From Candidatus Njordarchaeota archaeon (GTDB lineage: Archaea > Asgardarchaeota > Njordarchaeia > Njordarchaeales > Njordarchaeaceae): 9,562 nt of DNA. Shown here piece by piece: positions 5,639 through 9,562 of this stretch; positions within the stretch are counted from its first letter, which is position 1, and each line of letters begins with the position of its first letter. The notes under the pieces were generated by a model. That model saw nothing but the letters and a program-made list of their open reading frames with translations, had not been told where the DNA came from and did not search any database. The position numbers and the translations under genes are program-made. The stretch lies in assembly GCA_029856055.1 (NCBI GenBank), contig JAHQWF010000095.1:1-9562 (forward strand), written 5' to 3'.

Positions 5639-8434
5639 ATGAAAAAGCACTTGGTAGCAATAATATTGATAGCTGTATTAATATTACCTGCACTTAAAAG
5701 TGAGAATATTCTCTCTATGGTACACAATAATTATCTAGGAAATCTCGAATTACATAATTTAGATGGGGATAACTCAACAGCTGGGATTATGCAAGCAAAT
5801 TCAACAATAAGCACTAAAAATCTGGATTTTGAAAATTTACTTAAGTATGTGCAGAACCTGAGAGGAAATTTTTCAGAGTTTCCCTTAAGAACAACCGAAG
5901 ATGGCTACATTAACGCAACATACTTTGGGATCTTAGCTTCTTATCTCCTAGGGATCATAGAGGACATCCAGGGACAGAATAAATTATCAAGGTTTTTAGA
6001 ATACTTATACGATGAAGAAACTGGAGGATTTAGAGACTGGTTAGATGGTAAAGTAAGTATTCAATCTACTATGTATGCAATCTTAACAATGAATTTAACT
6101 GAACAATATTTCCCAGAATTCAATGCAACAAAAACAGCCAACTTTGTGTTAAGTAGGGTCATAAATGGTGGTTTTGCGGAGGTAAATAGAAGTTATGCTG
6201 ACCCATACACCACAGCTATAGCAATTATAACCCTTAAGTATCTAGAAACACAAGTTAATAAATCTAGGTTAATTTCGAATATTGATTTTTACTCTGGCGT
6301 TAACTATATCATCGATAAATTCGATAAAACACATGGTTTTTATGACGAGAAGGTAGACCTCCCTGCCACAATACAAAATTACTGGGCATTAAAAGCTATA
6401 TTAGTAGTGGATAAGGGTTCTCTATCTCCAATAAAAGAAGATATTGTAAAAATTTTCTTGAGTTATCTTTACAAAGGTGAGCGGGGTTCACTGCTAGGTG
6501 GTTTTGGTTCCTTGGGAGATAACCCGACAGTATTTGAGACGGGGATATGCATAGATGCATTACGATCTTTAGATTACAGCAACGAGACGCTTTTTGAATT
6601 AGCAATTAGATTTATAAATAACAGCCAATCAGTTTCAGGAGAGATATATGAGAATCCATATAGCAAGATAGGAGACATATTTCAAGCTACTGGAGCTCTC
6701 TTAACCTATTATGCAACAGGAAAAATGAGGGAAGCTATTAATGTAGAGAATTATATTATTCCATCAGAACAAGTTCCTATTGATTATGATAACCTGCAAA
6801 TAAAATTAAGACTAAAAATTATAGAAAACGATCTAGATTTTCTCAACATAACTTATGAATTTAGAGAGAAGAATATTGGTGGAGAATTGGCTTTCGATGG
6901 TGTGTCGTATTATTATCTTAACATATTACCAAGTATATTAGGCTTCGGTAATTTCACAGTATTTTTTTATGTTTATTTACCCCAAACCATCTATACCACT
7001 AAATTAATGAGCTATGAGCTGAACTTCAGAGTTGGTTATAATCTAGTTACTGAGATTAATGCGACAGAATATAAACCCTCACAGACTCTATCATTAGAAG
7101 TGAACGTTACTTTCGGGAAAAATAACACAATTATAGATCAGGGAGAGCTAATAATTAATCTCACGAATATCAATAATGTTTTAGTAACTGGAGATAGATT
7201 TTCTTTGAGCGGTTCCCCAATTGTATATAATTGGACTATACCTAGCGATTTTGCTCTAGGTAAATACTTTATAGTACTATGTGTAAACGATACACATGGT
7301 TATAACCACACGTTAAAGAAAATCGAATTCACAATTCTTGATAAATTAAATATCACATTAACAAATGACCTGCCTCAGAAGTACTATCCAGGCACGCTTA
7401 TAAATAGCTCTATTGAAGTAAGGTATAATTATTCTAGTGCGTTAATCCCGCAAATCCCAAAGGTGGAGGTCTCTATTAAAAACGGCACATATGAGTTTCT
7501 AGAGAAACAGCTCGAATGGATAAATATTGGATTGTTAAACCTAACAGTAGAATTACCAACAGTGATTCCGCAAAACAATAACCTAACTATGTTCCTAAGA
7601 TTTAGTTGGCCTGGAGGTATTGAGCAGATAGTTTCCCTAGGAAACATAACAATTTATCTAGGCAGCATAACAGTTGGCAAAATTCAGAATCTGCTAGAAA
7701 CTTATCTCTATGGAGAGAATTTCACTTTCGAGCTAGATTTACTTGTAAAGGAGACAAACAAGATTCTTAAAAATGCCACGTTAATGACACAATTAACAAA
7801 TGGTAGCAATATTCCGCAATCATTTTACCTAAAATATAACTCCGATAATATGCTTTATGAAGCCAATCAAAAGATAGATCCGAATATTCCTCAGGGTTCG
7901 TACTTCTTAGCGTTTAAAGTCTATGTGCCTTACAATGCATCTTATGTGGACCTGATATCGGATGAAGAATATATTGTGAATGTAAATGGTACATTAAAAG
8001 GGGAACTGATCAGAATAAGTGGCGAATTATTGGAGGGAGAAGTAATAAGCATAAGATTTAAAGTCACGTGCTTAGAAAATAACAAGCTAATAAATGGATT
8101 AAATCTTATCGCAAATGCTACGTCAAAGAAGTTTAATGCTTCGAGCATTGTAACTGACATGGGATACGGTGAATACATCCTAATGTTTAGATCTCTCAAA
8201 GCGGGTAAATATAGCGTTAATGTATATCGGGTGAGTGATGAATACGAAGTAATGTCTTTTGAATTAAATATACAGAAGAAAGAAACGGAAACAGCCGCGT
8301 TTTTCGAGATGTATGGACCAGCTATATCAGTGGGAGTTATTATATCATTAATTCTGTTGTACATAGTAGCTTCATGGTGGTTTGGAGGAAAGATCTCTAG
8401 GAGATACTTGATAAGAAAATTAAAAAGGAAATAA
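5639..8434 (+). CDS. Exported, membrane-anchored alpha/alpha-toroid protein with beta-domain stalk
   Basis: No specific family recognised. Residues 1-21 are a signal peptide (two Lys, then a hydrophobic run); the cleavage site is unclear. Residues about 78-358 contain six helical-hairpin repeats resembling prenyltransferase/squalene-cyclase repeats, each with a Gly-aromatic turn or equivalent and a following Thr/Ala-rich helix: around 78-104, 123-152 (TGGFRDW), 174-204 (NGGFAE), 228-255 (HGFYDE), 283-310 (GGFGSL) and 331-357. Six repeats would close an alpha/alpha toroid. No DxDD acid motif or prenyltransferase zinc ligands are seen, so it is probably a binding scaffold rather than an enzyme. 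Residues about 380-880 look like successive Ig-like beta domains. One membrane helix (about 893-914) and a basic tail (RRYLIRKLKRK) anchor it with the bulk outside. About 33 N-X-S/T sequons suggest heavy glycosylation. Only C304, C548 and C811 are cysteines. It may be a surface receptor or cell-wall component. It converges on the aminotransferase gene. Confidence 0.85.
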   Translation: MKKHLVAIILIAVLILPALKSENILSMVHNNYLGNLELHNLDGDNSTAGIMQANSTISTKNLDFENLLKYVQNLRGNFSEFPLRTTEDGYINATYFGILASYLLGIIEDIQGQNKLSRFLEYLYDEETGGFRDWLDGKVSIQSTMYAILTMNLTEQYFPEFNATKTANFVLSRVINGGFAEVNRSYADPYTTAIAIITLKYLETQVNKSRLISNIDFYSGVNYIIDKFDKTHGFYDEKVDLPATIQNYWALKAILVVDKGSLSPIKEDIVKIFLSYLYKGERGSLLGGFGSLGDNPTVFETGICIDALRSLDYSNETLFELAIRFINNSQSVSGEIYENPYSKIGDIFQATGALLTYYATGKMREAINVENYIIPSEQVPIDYDNLQIKLRLKIIENDLDFLNITYEFREKNIGGELAFDGVSYYYLNILPSILGFGNFTVFFYVYLPQTIYTTKLMSYELNFRVGYNLVTEINATEYKPSQTLSLEVNVTFGKNNTIIDQGELIINLTNINNVLVTGDRFSLSGSPIVYNWTIPSDFALGKYFIVLCVNDTHGYNHTLKKIEFTILDKLNITLTNDLPQKYYPGTLINSSIEVRYNYSSALIPQIPKVEVSIKNGTYEFLEKQLEWINIGLLNLTVELPTVIPQNNNLTMFLRFSWPGGIEQIVSLGNITIYLGSITVGKIQNLLETYLYGENFTFELDLLVKETNKILKNATLMTQLTNGSNIPQSFYLKYNSDNMLYEANQKIDPNIPQGSYFLAFKVYVPYNASYVDLISDEEYIVNVNGTLKGELIRISGELLEGEVISIRFKVTCLENNKLINGLNLIANATSKKFNASSIVTDMGYGEYILMFRSLKAGKYSVNVYRVSDEYEVMSFELNIQKKETETAAFFEMYGPAISVGVIISLILLYIVASWWFGGKISRRYLIRKLKRK

Positions 8435-8437
8435 AAC
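8414..8437 (-). terminator. T-rich tract, likely terminator for the aminotransferase gene
   Basis: On the minus strand, starting 17 bases after the aminotransferase stop, there are successive T runs (TTTTATTTCC, then TTTTT and TTTT). Archaeal polymerase terminates at such tracts without a hairpin. The tract lies in the last codons of the convergent gene, which encode its lysine-rich tail. Confidence 0.45.
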
Positions 8438-8445
8438 ATGATCTA

Positions 8446-8460
8446 TCTATTTTTTATTTT
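8446..8460 (+). terminator. T-rich tract, likely terminator for the toroid protein gene
   Basis: The tract TCTATTTTTTATTTT begins 12 bases after the stop codon and matches the oligo-T signals used by archaeal RNA polymerase. No stem-loop precedes it. It overlaps the last codons of the convergent aminotransferase gene. Confidence 0.5.
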
Positions 8461-9562
8461 ATGTTTCTTATAAACCGCTCTATTCTATCCATAGCTTCAC
8501 TTAGAATTGATATGGGGGGCAAATAAACTAACCTGAAATGATCTCGCCCATAAGTACCAAAACCAGAGCCATGAACTAGCAATACCTTTTCTTGTCTTAA
8601 AAGATCAAGCACAAATCCTCTGTCATTACCAGCGTATTTCTCAATATCTATTCGGGGAAAGATGTAGAATGCTCCCTGAGGCAAAACTGAAGATATACCA
8701 GGTATTTCATTGAGCCTTCTATAGACAAAATCTCTTCTTTCCCTAAGCTTCTCAACTAGGGTTTTAACATGATCTTGAGGCCCTAATAATGCTGCAACAG
8801 CGGCTTTCTGAGCAGGAGTGAAACCAGATATTCTAACCATTAAAAATTTCAACATAGCTTGCCAAATGCGATCTAATTTGTTTTCTGGATCCCACCTATA
8901 CATATACCCGACACGCCAACCAGTAGCTAAGTAAACCTTACTTAAACCATAGAGGACTAAGACAGGGACATCACTGGTTAGCGAAGCAGCATTTGGGGCT
9001 TTTTCGCCACTAAATACGATTCTGTCATAAATTTCATCAGAAATGACGAATAAATCATTTTCCCCAGCTATATCAATTATTTCCTTAACTAATTTTGCTG
9101 GATATACGGCTCCAGTGGGGTTATTCGGGTTAATTAGAATTATAGCCTTAGTCTTATCAGAGATCTTTCTTCTAATGTCATCTATATCTGGGACCCATCT
9201 TTCTTCCTCAACCGTTCTATATTCAATTGGTTTAACATCATAAAACTCTGCCGCAGATATATAGGGTGGGTAAACAGGACTCGGCACAAGTACTTCGTCG
9301 CCTGGACAGAAGGCTGCGGCCAGTATAGCTAGTATCGCCTCAGCAGTACCATTTGTAACCAGAATATCTTCCTGTTTTATTGATACGTCATTGTCTCTTT
9401 TCTCGCGTTTTATGATTGCTTCTTTCAATTCATCTAAGCCGCTGCTTGGTGCATAAAAGTTATATCCTTCCTTTACAGCTTCACAAAACGCTTCCTTGAC
9501 GTGATCTGGCACATCAAAATCGAATTTTGTTGGATCACCTATATTCAAGTATAATATTTTAG
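8454..9562 (-). CDS. Class I/II pyridoxal-phosphate aminotransferase, AlaT/AspC type (partial, N-terminus off window)
   Basis: Fold-type I aminotransferase that moves an amino group between an amino acid and a 2-oxo acid using pyridoxal phosphate, acting in the cytoplasm. A TTG at 9548 could be taken as the start (364 residues), but the frame stays open to 9562 and encodes KILYLNIGDPTKFDF, the conserved N-terminal segment of the archaeal alanine/aspartate aminotransferase group. The real start therefore lies beyond the right edge, probably some 30 residues earlier. Numbered from that TTG: aromatic substrate-pocket Y32, NPNNPTGAVY (140-149), cofactor Asp D171 with Y174 in SDEIYD, Schiff-base lysine K204 in GLSK, phosphate-binding R212 in ATGWRVGY, and substrate-carboxylate R339 in HFRL. 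All key residues are intact. Substrate choice (alanine/pyruvate or aspartate/oxaloacetate with 2-oxoglutarate) cannot be settled from sequence alone; AlaT-like is the better fit. Confidence 0.93.
   Translation of the reverse strand, partial: KILYLNIGDPTKFDFDVPDHVKEAFCEAVKEGYNFYAPSSGLDELKEAIIKREKRDNDVSIKQEDILVTNGTAEAILAILAAAFCPGDEVLVPSPVYPPYISAAEFYDVKPIEYRTVEEERWVPDIDDIRRKISDKTKAIILINPNNPTGAVYPAKLVKEIIDIAGENDLFVISDEIYDRIVFSGEKAPNAASLTSDVPVLVLYGLSKVYLATGWRVGYMYRWDPENKLDRIWQAMLKFLMVRISGFTPAQKAAVAALLGPQDHVKTLVEKLRERRDFVYRRLNEIPGISSVLPQGAFYIFPRIDIEKYAGNDRGFVLDLLRQEKVLLVHGSGFGTYGRDHFRLVYLPPISILSEAMDRIERFIRNIK

Noticed and set aside
5503..5727. Minus-strand open frame of 74 codons across the divergent promoter region
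   Set aside because: It overlaps the start and signal peptide codons of the toroid gene and the cdc48 promoter; it has no ribosome binding site and no recognisable content.
7632..7646. GTTTCC / GGAAAC short hairpin in the toroid gene
   Set aside because: Six-base arms with a 3-base spacer are expected by chance many times in a window this size and it is internal to coding sequence.
7942..8439. Minus-strand open frame of 165 codons opposite the end of the toroid gene
   Set aside because: It is antisense to a confidently coding frame with signal peptide, sequons and anchor, and its own translation shows no family features.
9546..9548. TTG as the aminotransferase start codon
   Set aside because: The frame is open upstream to the window edge and encodes conserved family residues before the TTG, so the gene begins off the window.

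Overview
This is an AT-rich archaeal chromosome segment. The archaeal assignment rests on an Rpo11 (RpoL) RNA polymerase subunit, a two-ring Cdc48/VAT-type ATPase of standard archaeal length, TATA-like boxes about 25 bases ahead of starts, GGTGAT ribosome binding sites, and a long surface protein rich in N-glycosylation sequons. The mix suggests a thermophilic member of the Thermoproteota/TACK group, but that is inference and the exact lineage cannot be read from the sequence. No rRNA, tRNA, CRISPR array, transposase or integrase was found.

Layout. (1) Bases 1-537, minus strand: the first 179 codons of an unrecognised protein, coiled-coil N-terminus followed by a probable winged-helix segment, cut by the left edge. 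It contains a perfect 28-bp palindrome at 80-107. (2) A divergent promoter region of about 100 bp separates it from rpoL (644-1057, plus), an RNA polymerase subunit with extra N- and C-terminal segments. (3) A two-gene minus-strand operon runs from 5454 down to 1070: cdc48, then after 14 bases a single-chain MoxR-type AAA+/VWA protein. (4) A 184-bp divergent promoter region (5455-5638) carries an imperfect inverted repeat close to the predicted cdc48 transcription start. (5) Bases 5639-8434, plus: a 931-residue exported protein with a six-repeat alpha/alpha-toroid-like domain, beta-rich stalk domains, one C-terminal membrane helix and about 33 sequons. (6) Bases 8454-9562, minus: a class I aminotransferase of the archaeal AlaT/AspC type, missing its first residues beyond the right edge.

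How the genes may work together. The cdc48 and MoxR-VWA genes are the one clear functional pairing: two ATP-driven remodelling machines translated from one message, each with its own GGTGAT site. Cdc48 unfolds or extracts proteins. MoxR-VWA proteins usually act as chaperones that insert metals or mature complexes, with the VWA domain as adaptor. A joint substrate is plausible but unproven. The toroid surface protein and the aminotransferase are neighbours without an evident pathway link. Genes are tightly packed: two convergent pairs are separated by 12 and 19 bases, and all coding stretches are explained by six genes.
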